Virus record (IMG/VR): IMGVR_UViG_3300020378_000034
Span: 1-28,435 of that record
Reading direction: 5' to 3' (one strand)
Source of the DNA: a virus
Length of the DNA stretch: 28,435 bases
Positions within the stretch are counted from its first letter, which is position 1. Every line of letters begins with the position of its first letter. Positions 6,734 to 13,975 of this stretch are shown here, piece after piece. The notes beneath the pieces were generated by a model. That model was not told where the DNA came from. It saw only the letters and a list, made by a program, of their open reading frames with translations, and ran no database searches. A program made the position numbers and the translations under genes.

Positions 6734-7014
6734 TACCCTTTCACCAGTGTAAGACCACTAGTTGCTTCTAAGTGTGCATTTGCAACCTTCTCATTTGAAG
6801 GAACAACAAACACTACCTGTTGAAACACTGCACTAGTTGGACTCTCTTCACCAGTTGCGGCTAATCCTTTTGCAAATCCCATAGAACCGTCTTGGGGATT
6901 TGAAAGAATCATTCTTGGGTTTTCAAGTTCTACAGTTGCATCTTCCATAGAGACTAGTTTACCAACATACTCTCCACTGATTGCAACAACTGTTACTACG
7001 TCACCTTTTTCCAT
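6733..7014 (-). CDS. Small conserved phage protein with a beta-barrel (Sm/SH3-like) look
   Basis: 93 residues. The first half, MEKGDVVTVVAISGEYVGKLV then ATVELENPRMI, alternates strands and turns as in small Sm- or SH3-like barrels. The second half has 'EESPTSAVFQQVVFVVPSNE' and KVANAHLEATSG. A protein of this kind lies between gp33 and gp59 in other marine T4-like phages, as I recall, but its function is not known to me. Because gp33 and gp59 both act around the replication and late-transcription machinery, a role there is possible. The start has a Shine-Dalgarno (AGGAG) in TAGGAGTATATTATG. Confidence 0.7.
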   Translation of the reverse strand: MEKGDVVTVVAISGEYVGKLVSMEDATVELENPRMILSNPQDGSMGFAKGLAATGEESPTSAVFQQVVFVVPSNEKVANAHLEATSGLTLVKG

Positions 7015-7023
7015 AATATACTC

Positions 7024-7257
7024 CTATTCGAAAAAACTAGTTAAATTCGATTTACTTATTTTACCACGATTTACCATATTAAGACCAGTCGCTTCTGCTT
7101 CTAGTTTTTCTTTTAGTGGTTGTGAAATAAATCTCTTTGCAGACTCAGGTTCTAAATTGTTTTTCTCGCATACAGATATAATTGCATCCATGACATCTGT
7201 TTTTGATTTAAGTAAAACCTTTTCTACTTGTTCTGTAAATTCTTTTTTAGTAATCAT
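7024..7257 (-). CDS. 33: gp33-like late transcription coactivator
   Basis: 77 residues, like the short gp33 of marine T4-like phages (T4 gp33 is 112). The helices 'MDAIISVCEKNNLEPESAKR' and PLKEKLEAEATGLNMVN are the family pattern (MEA..WVCEENNIEPE...IKEKIEAEAMGLNL). The C-terminus ends hydrophobic-acidic (LTSFFE), suiting the clamp-binding tail that contacts the gp45 sliding clamp. gp33 bridges RNA polymerase and clamp so that late promoters with TATAAATA boxes fire; such boxes are present in this window. Shine-Dalgarno GGAG lies 6 bases before the ATG. Confidence 0.8.
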   Translation of the reverse strand: MITKKEFTEQVEKVLLKSKTDVMDAIISVCEKNNLEPESAKRFISQPLKEKLEAEATGLNMVNRGKISKSNLTSFFE

Positions 7258-7920
7258 TTAAACTCCATGTAAATTACGATATTGTTGTCTTAGACCATAA
7301 AGTTTATCGACATACTCTCTAGGGTCTGCTCCAAACACTTGACAAAAACCACCGTCAACAGCAACTACTGCTATGATTTGGTCTATAACTTCACCTGTAA
7401 GTTCTTCGACCATAATTGCATATGCAGTCATTTGGTGGAACCATGGTTCTGCCATATATTCCTCTTTGTGTTTTGCACTAGTCTTGAAATCTATAATACA
7501 AAGTTCATCGTCCCATATACCAACACAATCAACTTGTCCTGCCATTTCTAACGAATCACTGTACATACCTGCTTCAAGAGCGATAGGAAGAATACTGTCA
7601 AGTACGGGTACAACTGCTTCAAACATTGAAGATTCCATAATGTTATCAAAGAATACTGGTTCTTCTCCACGAAGATATGTTTCAAATATATTGTGCATTC
7701 TTGTACCACGTTTAGCTGCACCTGCAGAAATCTTATTTGCTTTTTCCTCACCAACTCGTTTTCTCCACAACTTAATGTGGTCTTTAGTGAGTAGACTTGT
7801 AACTGTAGTTACACTTGGATACTTATTACCTTCGGGTGTTTGATAATATCTTTTACCGTCTTCAGAAACACGAGTCATAGATTCTTGAAGTTTTTCTAAA
7901 TCATTTATTGAGAGATTCAT
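7258..7920 (-). CDS. PD-(D/E)XK exonuclease, RecB/Cas4/MGME1-like
   Basis: 220 residues. The nuclease core reads: KRGTRMHNIFE (His76), AGQVDCVGIWDDEL (Asp131), CIIDFKTSAK (Asp144, Lys146) and 'WFHQMTAYAIMVEELTGEVI' (Gln163, Tyr167). This is the RecB-family order H, GxxD, DxK, QxxxY found in DNA exonucleases. An upstream 'YPSVTTVTSLLTKDHIKLWR' is also usual for MGME1-like members. It probably trims DNA ends in recombination or repair. It lies in the replication block next to gp33, and its start codon overlaps the stop of the 103-aa gene by 4 bases. Confidence 0.8.
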   Translation of the reverse strand: MNLSINDLEKLQESMTRVSEDGKRYYQTPEGNKYPSVTTVTSLLTKDHIKLWRKRVGEEKANKISAGAAKRGTRMHNIFETYLRGEEPVFFDNIMESSMFEAVVPVLDSILPIALEAGMYSDSLEMAGQVDCVGIWDDELCIIDFKTSAKHKEEYMAEPWFHQMTAYAIMVEELTGEVIDQIIAVVAVDGGFCQVFGADPREYVDKLYGLRQQYRNLHGV

Positions 7921-8228
7921 TTCTTTCCCTTGGACTGTATGTCCATATGTTTTTTAATCACGTCAATACTTTTCTGTTTCTTTATATCAACACCGTTATA
8001 TCTTTTGTCCACTTCAGAGCCTGGATATGCTTTACCCACGTTAGATAACACTTCTTTAAATCCTGCATCTGTTTTGACACGGTCACCAACACCACCCACA
8101 ATTTTTGGTGCAGAAACTTGTTGTTTAAGATGGGGATTGTTTAGTTTGAAATCGTCAAGGTCTCGCCATGACATTGTGTATTCAACCAGTTCACCAGTCT
8201 CTTCATTATAAAAATCGTATCTAGGCAT
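7917..8228 (-). CDS. Small conserved protein with FmdB-like N-terminus
   Basis: 103 residues. It starts MPRYDFYNEETGELVEYTMS, which resembles the start of FmdB-type zinc-ribbon proteins (MPxYDYxCxxCG), but both cysteines are lost. The rest is 'LKQQVSAPKIVGGVGDRVKT' then DAGFKEVLSNVGKAYPGS and a basic tail, as in small proteins of other marine T4-like phages. Those are often labelled as regulatory FmdB-like, but with no metal ligands here the function is open. It overlaps both neighbours (4 and 8 bases), placing it in the same operon. Confidence 0.65.
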   Translation of the reverse strand: MPRYDFYNEETGELVEYTMSWRDLDDFKLNNPHLKQQVSAPKIVGGVGDRVKTDAGFKEVLSNVGKAYPGSEVDKRYNGVDIKKQKSIDVIKKHMDIQSKGKK

Positions 8229-8769
8229 ATGCTGTCATAAAGTTAGGGACGGGTCTTCCAGTCCATTTCGCAAAATCTTTCTTGTAGATTGCATAGTATT
8301 TATGGTATGCATTTATACTGTCTCCTTGGACTTTTACGTCTGCAGGCATACACTGAGGTGGTTCACTCCATTCACCTAGTGTAATATTCTTAGGTAATTG
8401 GTCTAGTGAATATCTGAGTTTTGAATCAGTCAAATGAATCTTTCCATAACGATAAGTGTATTCGTCACATAATGCAGTAAACATATCATATGCATACTGA
8501 TACTGAATTGCATTCTCACGAACCCATTGAGTAGAAGGGTGATTGATATGAGAAGCTTTGTATAACATATCTTCCATAGTGTAATCTTCTAATTTCCACC
8601 TTTTGATTCTACGACCACCTAAAGTTTGACTGATATATTCTTTACCATCCAGTATTCTATGTGCAGTAGATAACATTTGTGCATACTCGATAATCATTTT
8701 GACAACGTGTTTATCGCAATGCATTTCTGCAGATACTACTGGGTCATTGTGTAAATAAAATAAATTCAT
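8221..8769 (-). CDS. Conserved marine phage protein, unknown (MNLFYLHNDPVVSAEMHCDKH...)
   Basis: 182 residues. It begins MNLFYLHNDPVVSAEMHCDK followed by HVVKMIIEYAQMLSTAHRIL, a pattern I have seen widely in T4-like phages of cyanobacteria and SAR11. The centre has 'ASHINHPSTQWVRENAIQYQ' and the end has YHKYYAIYKKDFAKWTGRPV. Several conserved His, Asp, Cys and Trp residues suggest an enzyme. It has been suggested to be like a DNA glycosylase or endonuclease, but I cannot confirm that from the residues. It lies in a block of replication and repair genes. Confidence 0.7.
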   Translation of the reverse strand: MNLFYLHNDPVVSAEMHCDKHVVKMIIEYAQMLSTAHRILDGKEYISQTLGGRRIKRWKLEDYTMEDMLYKASHINHPSTQWVRENAIQYQYAYDMFTALCDEYTYRYGKIHLTDSKLRYSLDQLPKNITLGEWSEPPQCMPADVKVQGDSINAYHKYYAIYKKDFAKWTGRPVPNFMTAYA

Positions 8770-8778
8770 AGTTCTATT

Positions 8779-9012
8779 CTACCATTTATCTGTAACATCG
8801 GCAACCCCTTTTTCGTAATTCCATGGAACGGAAACTGAGTAAGGGTCACCCATTTGTTTTCCCACATAAGTGAAATTCTTTTGTACAACGAATGGTGCAA
8901 CGTGGTCAAGGTATCTATCTACGCAAGTGTCATTTTCATATGCGTAATCTTCGACCTCTTCATAAAGTCCATACACTAATTCACCGTTTTGCAATTTTGC
9001 AAGTTCAATCAT
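8779..9012 (-). CDS. Small acidic protein, unknown
   Basis: 77 residues with no family I recognise. It begins MIELAKLQNGELVYGLYEEV and contains YVGKQMGDPYSVSVPWNYEK. It is acidic and aromatic-rich, with short alternating strands. It starts in a 4-base overlap with the stop of the SleB-like hydrolase gene, so it is translated from the same message. Confidence 0.6.
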   Translation of the reverse strand: MIELAKLQNGELVYGLYEEVEDYAYENDTCVDRYLDHVAPFVVQKNFTYVGKQMGDPYSVSVPWNYEKGVADVTDKW

Positions 9013-9512
9013 TTATAAAATATATGTTCGTTAATAACTACAGTCTCATTGAGTGAGTCTGCCCAATATGGTAATACACTTGTCGCATGGTAATGTGTCG
9101 CACCTTCTGTAATATCAGGATACTTACCCATAAGAACATCTGATGCAATTACATAAGAATCAAAGAAAGTATCCGTATCTAAAGGTTCGTCTGATTTACC
9201 ATCACAAAACCAACTGAATTGACACTGGTTTCTGGCTGGAACCATATTACCTCTCCAATTCTCAATCCATTTTGCCTGATACACTACACCACAAACATCT
9301 TTTGGATAGGAACTATGTTCCATTCTGTTTAACACTACTTGTGCAACTGCGACTTTACCTGCGAGAGGTTGATTACCTGCTTCAAAGTAAATGTTTTTTG
9401 CAAGACAAACTGCATCACCATTTTCATCTGATGCGTTTACCTGCATTGATAACATACCTGTTAAAAATCCTAAGAATGCACCTAGGATAAAATAGATAAA
9501 CTTAGATTTCAT
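9009..9512 (-). CDS. SleB/CwlJ-type cell wall hydrolase (probable endolysin) with N-terminal membrane/signal segment
   Basis: 167 residues. Residues 5-27 form one hydrophobic helix (FIYFILGAFLGFLTGMLSMQ) ending VNA-S, which is a signal peptide or signal-arrest-release anchor. The rest is the SleB (Hydrolase_2) domain: LAKNIYFEAGNQPLAGKVAV with catalytic Glu44, AQVVLNRM, 'QCQFSWFCDGKSDEPLDTDT' and GATHYHATSVLPYW. The family cuts peptidoglycan. In a phage this is most simply the lysis enzyme, exported by the host and acting in the periplasm. Its start overlaps the stop of a 29-aa hydrophobic peptide gene (ATGA). Confidence 0.85.
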   Translation of the reverse strand: MKSKFIYFILGAFLGFLTGMLSMQVNASDENGDAVCLAKNIYFEAGNQPLAGKVAVAQVVLNRMEHSSYPKDVCGVVYQAKWIENWRGNMVPARNQCQFSWFCDGKSDEPLDTDTFFDSYVIASDVLMGKYPDITEGATHYHATSVLPYWADSLNETVVINEHIFYK

Positions 9513-9598
9513 AATAATCCCATTGCGATTAAACCGAGAATAATAAATTCATCGATTATCATCACTCCCATAAAAATTTTTATTAGTAAAAGTTTCAT
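9509..9598 (-). CDS. 29-aa hydrophobic peptide upstream of the lysis enzyme (possible holin-like or membrane peptide)
   Basis: ATG at 9596-9598 opens 29 codons (MKLLLIKIFMGVMIIDEFII then LGLIAMGLL) ending TGA, and that TGA overlaps the ATG of the SleB-like gene as ATGA. It begins 1 base after the stop of the gene upstream. The whole peptide is one long transmembrane helix with a central Asp-Glu. Tight coupling to a cell wall hydrolase gene makes a role in lysis worth considering, but it is smaller than known holins. The hydrolase's own signal segment might make a classical holin unnecessary. Confidence 0.5.
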   Translation of the reverse strand: MKLLLIKIFMGVMIIDEFIILGLIAMGLL

Positions 9599-9599
9599 T

Positions 9600-9800
9600 T
9601 TAGTACCCCGATGTATAACAAGAGTATTCTGTATCACAATTAATCGTTCCACAAATACACTCGTTTTCTTTTAGTGTTATTTCTTCTTCAGGTGCAAATT
9701 CCCTTGGGTGTTTAACACCATACTTTTCTAGATTGTAAACTTCTTCAGGTGTAAGTTTTCCACCACTTGTCTTAGACAAGATTTCATAATGCGTTGTCAT
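9600..9800 (-). CDS. Small Cys-rich protein, unknown
   Basis: 66 residues. The C-terminal part holds four cysteines in [20 protein letters not shown], which could bind zinc. The N-terminal part has [19 protein letters not shown]. No family recognised. It overlaps the upstream gene by 4 bases and is followed after 1 base by the 29-aa peptide gene. Confidence 0.55.
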   Translation of the reverse strand: MTTHYEILSKTSGGKLTPEEVYNLEKYGVKHPREFAPEEEITLKENECICGTINCDTEYSCYTSGY

Positions 9801-10129
9801 AATAATCCCTCATCACATTGTGACTGATGTTCTTCTCCAAATTCCAATTCTAGTTGGTATTCGGAAATAGGTAACAGTTCACTTATTTCTTTTAAGACCT
9901 TTTCCACGTCCTCTTCTGTTTGATGTCCAATGACATCTTGTGTAACAGGTGTGTGATAAGTAATGTCTCCATTATTATCAAGAACTGCAATCTCCCAAAG
10001 GTTCTCGCAATCGTGTTTATAAGGCCCACCGTATGAACCGTCATGACACACTACACTTGCACCATAACCGTTCTCAAACTTATATTTTTTCTGTATACCA
10101 TTCATAAATGGTATTGCATCAACTAGCAT
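9797..10129 (-). CDS. Unknown acidic protein
   Basis: 110 residues: [20 protein letters not shown], then a glycine-rich turn region ([20 protein letters not shown]), a strand segment [19 protein letters not shown] and an acidic helical end ([15 protein letters not shown]). I do not recognise the family. The start overlaps the upstream coiled-coil gene by 11 bases and the stop overlaps the next gene by 4. It belongs to the run of small genes fed by the early promoter at 11033. Confidence 0.6.
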   Translation of the reverse strand: MLVDAIPFMNGIQKKYKFENGYGASVVCHDGSYGGPYKHDCENLWEIAVLDNNGDITYHTPVTQDVIGHQTEEDVEKVLKEISELLPISEYQLELEFGEEHQSQCDEGLL

Positions 10130-10454
10130 ATCTTAACTCCTCTAAGTCGCATTCTAGTTCTTCTTTCTCATTGTCGAAGTCCCTTTTCTTTTCTTCGAAG
10201 GGTTCAACTAAATCGTAAATTGCAGATTCCAATTTGTTTACACACTCACGGACTTCTTTGATTTTCCATTCCAAGTCTTCCATGTTAATACCGTTTTCTT
10301 CTGCAAGATTTTCTACTGCCATGTAGATATTACTAGGAACATCATTATACTTGATTTCCTTAGTTTTGTCATTGACCTTTCCAATAACCAAATCCATATC
10401 CCAAGATTTGTTATCTAACTCGTCAATCTTTTTATTCATTTCATTTATATTCAT
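10119..10454 (-). CDS. Coiled-coil protein, unknown
   Basis: 111 residues, highly charged. The N-terminus ([20 protein letters not shown]) and the C-terminal half ([20 protein letters not shown] then [20 protein letters not shown]) have heptad-like spacing, so a coiled coil is likely. No function is suggested. It has a strong Shine-Dalgarno (GGAGG) inside the end of the upstream gene and overlaps it as ATGA. Confidence 0.6.
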   Translation of the reverse strand: MNINEMNKKIDELDNKSWDMDLVIGKVNDKTKEIKYNDVPSNIYMAVENLAEENGINMEDLEWKIKEVRECVNKLESAIYDLVEPFEEKKRDFDNEKEELECDLEELRYAS

Positions 10455-11002
10455 GCGGCCTCCTTGCCTTTAATATAATCCATTACATCTTTATCGTTGT
10501 TAAATTTCGCACCACACTTCATAGTGTAAGTTGGTGAATACTTGGTTATCTTACCAGTCTTGTCATGTAACCATGTCTTCTGAATAGACTTTATGTTGTA
10601 GTTCATGTATCCATACTCACCTTCGTTGTCCTCGAACTTACTGGTAATAAAACCAGTACCAATAATCTTAATGTAAGTTGGTGATTCCCACTCTGTTAGA
10701 TAGAGTTTCAATGATTCAGTATCATCAAAAAGTTCTTTAGAAATAACATACTCCTCTGAACCTTCATTAGAATAAGTAGTAATAGGTTCCACCATTTTAA
10801 TGATTTCATCAAAAGTAGGGCCTTCTGTATCATAGAGATTTACATTTTCTATGACATATTGAGAACCACCCTTGAACTTCCAATATGGTTCGTCAACACC
10901 ATGTTTATAATCCTCATTGTGAGCTGCATAGTTCTCACGATACTGAGTTGTGATTAAAACTGAAACGTTTGACTCGTTTTCTTTACCATATTTTGTTAAC
11001 AT
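10451..11002 (-). CDS. Unknown early-type protein
   Basis: 183 residues. It includes 'VSVLITTQYRENYAAHNEDY' then KHGVDEPYWKFKGGSQYVIE, and later YGYMNYNIKSIQKTWLHDKT and SPTYTMKCGAKF. I have a sense of similar hypothetical proteins in other phages but know no function. It is the first gene after the early promoter at 11033-11062 and has a clear Shine-Dalgarno (TTGGAG, 6 bases before ATG), so it is probably made early in infection. No signal peptide or membrane segment. Confidence 0.6.
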   Translation of the reverse strand: MLTKYGKENESNVSVLITTQYRENYAAHNEDYKHGVDEPYWKFKGGSQYVIENVNLYDTEGPTFDEIIKMVEPITTYSNEGSEEYVISKELFDDTESLKLYLTEWESPTYIKIIGTGFITSKFEDNEGEYGYMNYNIKSIQKTWLHDKTGKITKYSPTYTMKCGAKFNNDKDVMDYIKGKEAA

Positions 11003-11032
11003 ATTATCTCCAAGTTATTTTTCTACTCTTCC

Positions 11033-11062
11033 AGTATACTAAAAAAGTATACCCATTGTCAA
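11033..11062 (-). promoter_or_regulatory. Early sigma70 promoter (TTGACA-N18-TATACT)
   Basis: Minus strand: GCTTGACAATGGGTATACTT...AGTATACTGG. The -35 is TTGACA (11057-11062), the spacer 18 bases with a T6 run, and the -10 TATACT (11033-11038). It lies just before the 183-aa gene. The GCTTGACAATG block recurs at 11457, 25637 and 26000. Confidence 0.75.
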
Positions 11063-11069
11063 GCACTGA

Positions 11070-11408
11070 TTATATAAGATAATCAGGCCCGTACTTTCTC
11101 ATTCCATGGATTGCATATCCCTTGAAGAGATTGCCCCTTGGAGCATTTAATGCTGGGGTTGCCCAACCAGCTGCTTTGAGAACATCACCTTCTTTGAAAG
11201 TGATACCAGTATTTCCTTTTTGAAATTCGAAACGATTAATGAAACCCCAAACAGAACGTTGGTTTCCACTATTCATGATAATTTTAATGTACTTACGAGC
11301 AACTTTGTAAGTGTAAGAATACTCCGTAAGATTCGGGTATTGTTTTAAATGTTCAGACAGTAAGTCGTCACAAAGGTTTTGACATAGTTCATTAAGTTCT
11401 TTTTTCAT
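11070..11408 (-). CDS. Unknown early-type protein
   Basis: 112 residues from the ATG at 11408, chosen because a strong Shine-Dalgarno (GAGGAG) sits 8 bases before it. Another ATG lies 6 codons upstream (11426) without one. The sequence has 'YKVARKYIKIIMNSGNQRSV' then WGFINRFEFQKGNTGITFKE and a glycine-rich end (NLFKGYAIHGMRKYGPDYLI). It looks like a compact alpha/beta protein, perhaps DNA- or RNA-binding from its charge, but no family is recognised. Confidence 0.6.
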   Translation of the reverse strand: MKKELNELCQNLCDDLLSEHLKQYPNLTEYSYTYKVARKYIKIIMNSGNQRSVWGFINRFEFQKGNTGITFKEGDVLKAAGWATPALNAPRGNLFKGYAIHGMRKYGPDYLI

Positions 11409-11432
11409 AGATTTCTCCTCATTCATATTATA

Positions 11433-11462
11433 AGGCTAACAAAAAAGTGTACCCATTGTCAA
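11433..11462 (-). promoter_or_regulatory. Probable early sigma70 promoter
   Basis: Minus strand has the same GCTTGACAATGGGTA block and T6 run as the promoter at 11033. TTGACA is at 11457-11462. At the matching 18-base spacing the -10 is TAGCCT (11433-11438), a poor match; TATAAT occurs 6 bases further on (11427-11432). It lies just before the 112-aa gene. Confidence 0.55.
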
Positions 11463-11465
11463 GCT

Positions 11466-11543
11466 TTATAATACAAAAATTGCGTAAAAAGCGACTAAAA
11501 TAAAACCAATAATTGCAAGTTTTAACTCGTCATCATGCCTCAT
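11466..11543 (-). CDS. 25-aa membrane peptide
   Basis: ATG at 11541-11543, stop TAA at 11466-11468: MRHDDELKLAIIGFILVAFY then AIFVL. A short charged head and a single transmembrane helix. It starts inside the end of the 58-aa gene (10-base overlap) and has GAGAATGAGG context rather than a clean ribosome site. Possibly real as one of several tiny membrane peptides in this phage. Confidence 0.4.
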   Translation of the reverse strand: MRHDDELKLAIIGFILVAFYAIFVL

Positions 11544-11709
11544 TCTCATGTAATCTTGCCTCCACTAACTCTTTGACCTTGTCTAACTTATACCATAAAC
11601 CACTGAAAATCTCAGTGTGGTCTTTCCATTCTACGATATATCTTTTGTAACCAAATGTTCTTTCACTGAATATGCGAACATCACCATAACTTACTTCTAA
11701 TAATCTCAT
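11533..11709 (-). CDS. 58-aa protein, unknown
   Basis: ATG at 11707-11709, stop at 11533-11535: MRLLEVSYGDVRIFSERTFG, then YKRYIVEWKDHTEIFSGLWY and a helical end KLDKVKELVEARLHENEA. The pattern of strands followed by a helix looks like a genuine small domain. It begins in an ATGA overlap with the stop of the 87-aa gene, so it is coupled to it and driven by the promoter at 11998. Confidence 0.6.
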   Translation of the reverse strand: MRLLEVSYGDVRIFSERTFGYKRYIVEWKDHTEIFSGLWYKLDKVKELVEARLHENEA

Positions 11710-11969
11710 TTCTTTTTGTTGTTCAGATAATGCATAACTGCCTTCTTCTGAATCTTGTCTAGTTGTTCTAAAGATTTGAAGTTACTCCAAACCATACCAT
11801 ATGTGGTCATTCTATTACCTGCAGTGACAGCTGCATTCCATAGTTCATACGATTCGTCATCGTTGCCTGGAAATAACTCACCGTTCTCACACGCAGATAT
11901 AAGTTCTTGACCTAGTCGAACCACTTGCATGACCTTCGGGTCTTCTGCATAGTATTCTCCTGCTTTCAT
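11706..11969 (-). CDS. 87-aa early-type protein, unknown
   Basis: 87 residues: MKAGEYYAEDPKVMQVVRLG, then QELISACENGELFPGNDDES and a helical C-terminus SLEQLDKIQKKAVMHYLNNKKK. Predominantly helical and soluble. It has a strong Shine-Dalgarno (AAGGAG) and is the first gene after the early promoter at 11998-12027. No family recognised; small early proteins of this kind often act on the host. Confidence 0.65.
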   Translation of the reverse strand: MKAGEYYAEDPKVMQVVRLGQELISACENGELFPGNDDESYELWNAAVTAGNRMTTYGMVWSNFKSLEQLDKIQKKAVMHYLNNKKK

Positions 11970-11997
11970 AACATTCTCCTTATATTAAAGTAGATTC

Positions 11998-12027
11998 AGT
12001 ATACGAAAAAATGCACCCCATAGTCAA
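11998..12027 (-). promoter_or_regulatory. Early sigma70 promoter (TTGACT-N18-TATACT)
   Basis: Minus strand: TTGACT (12022-12027), 18-base spacer ending in TTTTTTCG, TATACT (11998-12003). Same architecture as the promoters at 11033 and 25976. It overlaps the 3' end of the methyltransferase gene and drives the 87-aa gene. Confidence 0.7.
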
Positions 12028-12722
12028 CCCCTTTTTGCAGAAACTAACCATGCGAGTTTTCTTGTTTGTTCGGTAATCTTTATATTTACAAAACCTGTTT
12101 GTTCTAAGTTACACTTGAACACTTCAATCTCCTTTTCGTCCATTGAAGATTCTACTTGTTGTTTGTGTCGAATCTTTTCAGTTCTGAAATCTTCTATCAA
12201 GTCTCCTGTTGAATCGAACTCCATAGTGTAATGAGTGCGAAGTTGTGATTTCCCAAATGCAGTCATACTTGATTCACTGTTGTGCATCATGAAGTGTATG
12301 TGTCCGTCCTTTTTGAGAGACTCGTAAACCATAGGTAAAGTTCTAAACATATGTGTGTATTCAATTCCATATATCGAAACAACATGGTCAAACCTTCCAA
12401 TAAAGGAAGTGTTTTCCAAGGGTGTTTGTTTGTGAAGTATAATGTCTAGATTGTGATTTTTTATTCTCTTTGAAACATCAGAAGACAAGTGTACTTTTGC
12501 AGAATCGACTCCTGTATAACTTTCACCTATTTTATTATCTAAAAGAAATGGGACAAGGGATGCGTTACCACACCCCACTTCGAGTATATCACCACCTAGT
12601 GATAAACCACTTAACCAATCGTATACAAATCCTTCAGTATATCCATTAGGAAATGTACGACCAAAGGTTGTGGAGAACGGAAGTCTATATTCCTTCTCCC
12701 AAAGATTGTCCCACTCATTCAT
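12024..12722 (-). CDS. Class I SAM-dependent methyltransferase
   Basis: 232 residues. Motif I is GGDILEVGCGNASLVPFLLD (43-62), followed by YTGVDSAKVHL (acidic residue that binds the SAM ribose), 'FIGRFDHVVSIYGIEYTHMF' (motif post-II/III) and LKKDGHIHFMMHN. This is the small-molecule or general Rossmann methyltransferase layout (methyltransf_11/25 type). The substrate is not visible. It shares one base with the stop of the ParB-like gene upstream, and lies near radical SAM and SDR genes, so it may belong to a modification pathway. Confidence 0.8.
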   Translation of the reverse strand: MNEWDNLWEKEYRLPFSTTFGRTFPNGYTEGFVYDWLSGLSLGGDILEVGCGNASLVPFLLDNKIGESYTGVDSAKVHLSSDVSKRIKNHNLDIILHKQTPLENTSFIGRFDHVVSIYGIEYTHMFRTLPMVYESLKKDGHIHFMMHNSESSMTAFGKSQLRTHYTMEFDSTGDLIEDFRTEKIRHKQQVESSMDEKEIEVFKCNLEQTGFVNIKITEQTRKLAWLVSAKRG

Positions 12723-13885
12723 TAGATTTCCAATCCCTTCATGTCGTTCATTAAAGTTTTTGGAACGAACCTAACTAACTTTTTGCACTTAGGGTCTTCC
12801 ACAAAATAAGTACCAACTGAAGGTACTGCACCAAATAATGATATTGGTGATTTTGTATATTTGGTATCGTTAAAGAATCCGAAACTTACCTCATCTAAAG
12901 ATGAATCGTAGAAGTCTCTGAATCCTATGACTCTGTCTTCCCAACACTTTTCCAAATCAAATCCAGTAAGTGTTCCAGTGTGAATAACTATTCTAATATC
13001 GTAATCAGGATTTTCTCTTGCAGTTGAAGCTGCTTCAATAATGGTTTTTGAACCCATTGAAGAAGAAACGACTAGATACATTATTCCTCTCTTAACACAA
13101 ACTTTTTTTCCTTTGTCGTCATTTTGATATTGAGGTTTAATATTTTTGTACCCGTTTTCCTTCATCCATTGTTGTGCAGAACCTTTTCCAGTCCAAGACC
13201 TGACAATAAAGTTTGGGTTGTGAGTGTTAAGTATTCTATACACTAGTTCATCTTTTTTACTTGGTGCAAAACAACCTTTACCACAAACTCTATTAACTCT
13301 TTCAGTAATGTCCTGAATAGTATCTTCAATCCACCCATTCTTGATTGCAAGTTGAACTTCACGATAAACGTCTTCTATCTGAAGGTCACCTGCAGGGTCT
13401 GAATAAGAGTTTGAAAGTAGTCCGAACTGACTACAATCGTTTTCTATTTGGTCTTCAGTAAATCCGTCTCTACCTTCAAAGATAATACAGATTACATTTG
13501 TGAATTTTAATTGATGAACTAAGATTTCAAATCTAGTTCTTCCATTAATAAGAATTAAACTTCCATCGGGTTTTCTGAATAAACAGATTGCAGGATTAGT
13601 TAATTTGAATCCAAAGTTCAAAATATCCTGAGATATTTGTTTAAACTTAGGGTTCTTTCCACCTACTCTTACAGTTTGTCCAGTTAAAATTTCTTGATAA
13701 TTAATATCAGAAACATTAACAATCGCTTCTGTGGAAGCAACTTTTAGTGCAGGTAATAAATCCTCACCAAACAACCAAGGGTGTGCTTTATGCACAATCA
13801 ATGATTTGTAAGTGTTGAGGTGGTCTTCTGTGAATGCCGTGAAGGCATTAATGTCTACGCTGATAGCGTCTTTCATATATGTCAT
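12722..13885 (-). CDS. ParB/sulfiredoxin-like domain protein
   Basis: 387 residues. Residues 72-122 have the ParB N-terminal pattern: a 'VRVGGKNPKFKQISQDILNF' helix, CLFRKPDGSLILINGRTRFE with the INGRTR loop (113-118) that corresponds to the NGxHR/GExR nucleotide-binding box of ParB, ParB-like nucleases and sulfiredoxin. The C-terminal two thirds have no domain I can name; 'MYLVVSSSMGSKTIIEAAST' looks like a Rossmann-type strand-loop-helix. Such proteins in phages include nucleases, CTPases and DNA-modification helpers. It is followed with one-base overlap by a methyltransferase. Promoter at 13947-13975; two copies of GGAGAGATACC lie in its leader. Confidence 0.65.
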   Translation of the reverse strand: MTYMKDAISVDINAFTAFTEDHLNTYKSLIVHKAHPWLFGEDLLPALKVASTEAIVNVSDINYQEILTGQTVRVGGKNPKFKQISQDILNFGFKLTNPAICLFRKPDGSLILINGRTRFEILVHQLKFTNVICIIFEGRDGFTEDQIENDCSQFGLLSNSYSDPAGDLQIEDVYREVQLAIKNGWIEDTIQDITERVNRVCGKGCFAPSKKDELVYRILNTHNPNFIVRSWTGKGSAQQWMKENGYKNIKPQYQNDDKGKKVCVKRGIMYLVVSSSMGSKTIIEAASTARENPDYDIRIVIHTGTLTGFDLEKCWEDRVIGFRDFYDSSLDEVSFGFFNDTKYTKSPISLFGAVPSVGTYFVEDPKCKKLVRFVPKTLMNDMKGLEI

Positions 13886-13924
13886 GGTATCTCTCCAAAT
13901 TTATGTTCTACAGGGTATCTCTCC
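13886..13924 (-). repeat. Duplicated GGAGAGATACC in the leader of the ParB-like gene
   Basis: The 11-base string GGAGAGATACC occurs at 13886-13896, where GGAG serves as Shine-Dalgarno before the ATG at 13885, and again at 13914-13924, 28 bases upstream. A duplicated ribosome site could be a translational operator. Confidence 0.5.
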
Positions 13925-13946
13925 CTTTCGAACGGTTTAAAATACT

Positions 13947-13975
13947 ATTATAACAAGTAACTCAGGAATCGTCTA
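13947..13975 (-). promoter_or_regulatory. Sigma70-like promoter (TAGACG-N17-TATAAT)
   Basis: Minus strand: TAGACG (13970-13975), 17-base spacer, TATAATAG (from 13952). The -10 is perfect. A near twin with the same TAGACG and TATAATAG at the same spacing lies at 25350-25378. It overlaps the end of the 82-aa gene and leads to the ParB-like gene. Confidence 0.6.

Noticed and set aside
8293-8303. Internal ATAAATA boxes (here and near 3629 and 18317)
   Set aside because: They lie inside genes with no start codon at the fixed distance; expected by chance in AT-rich DNA.
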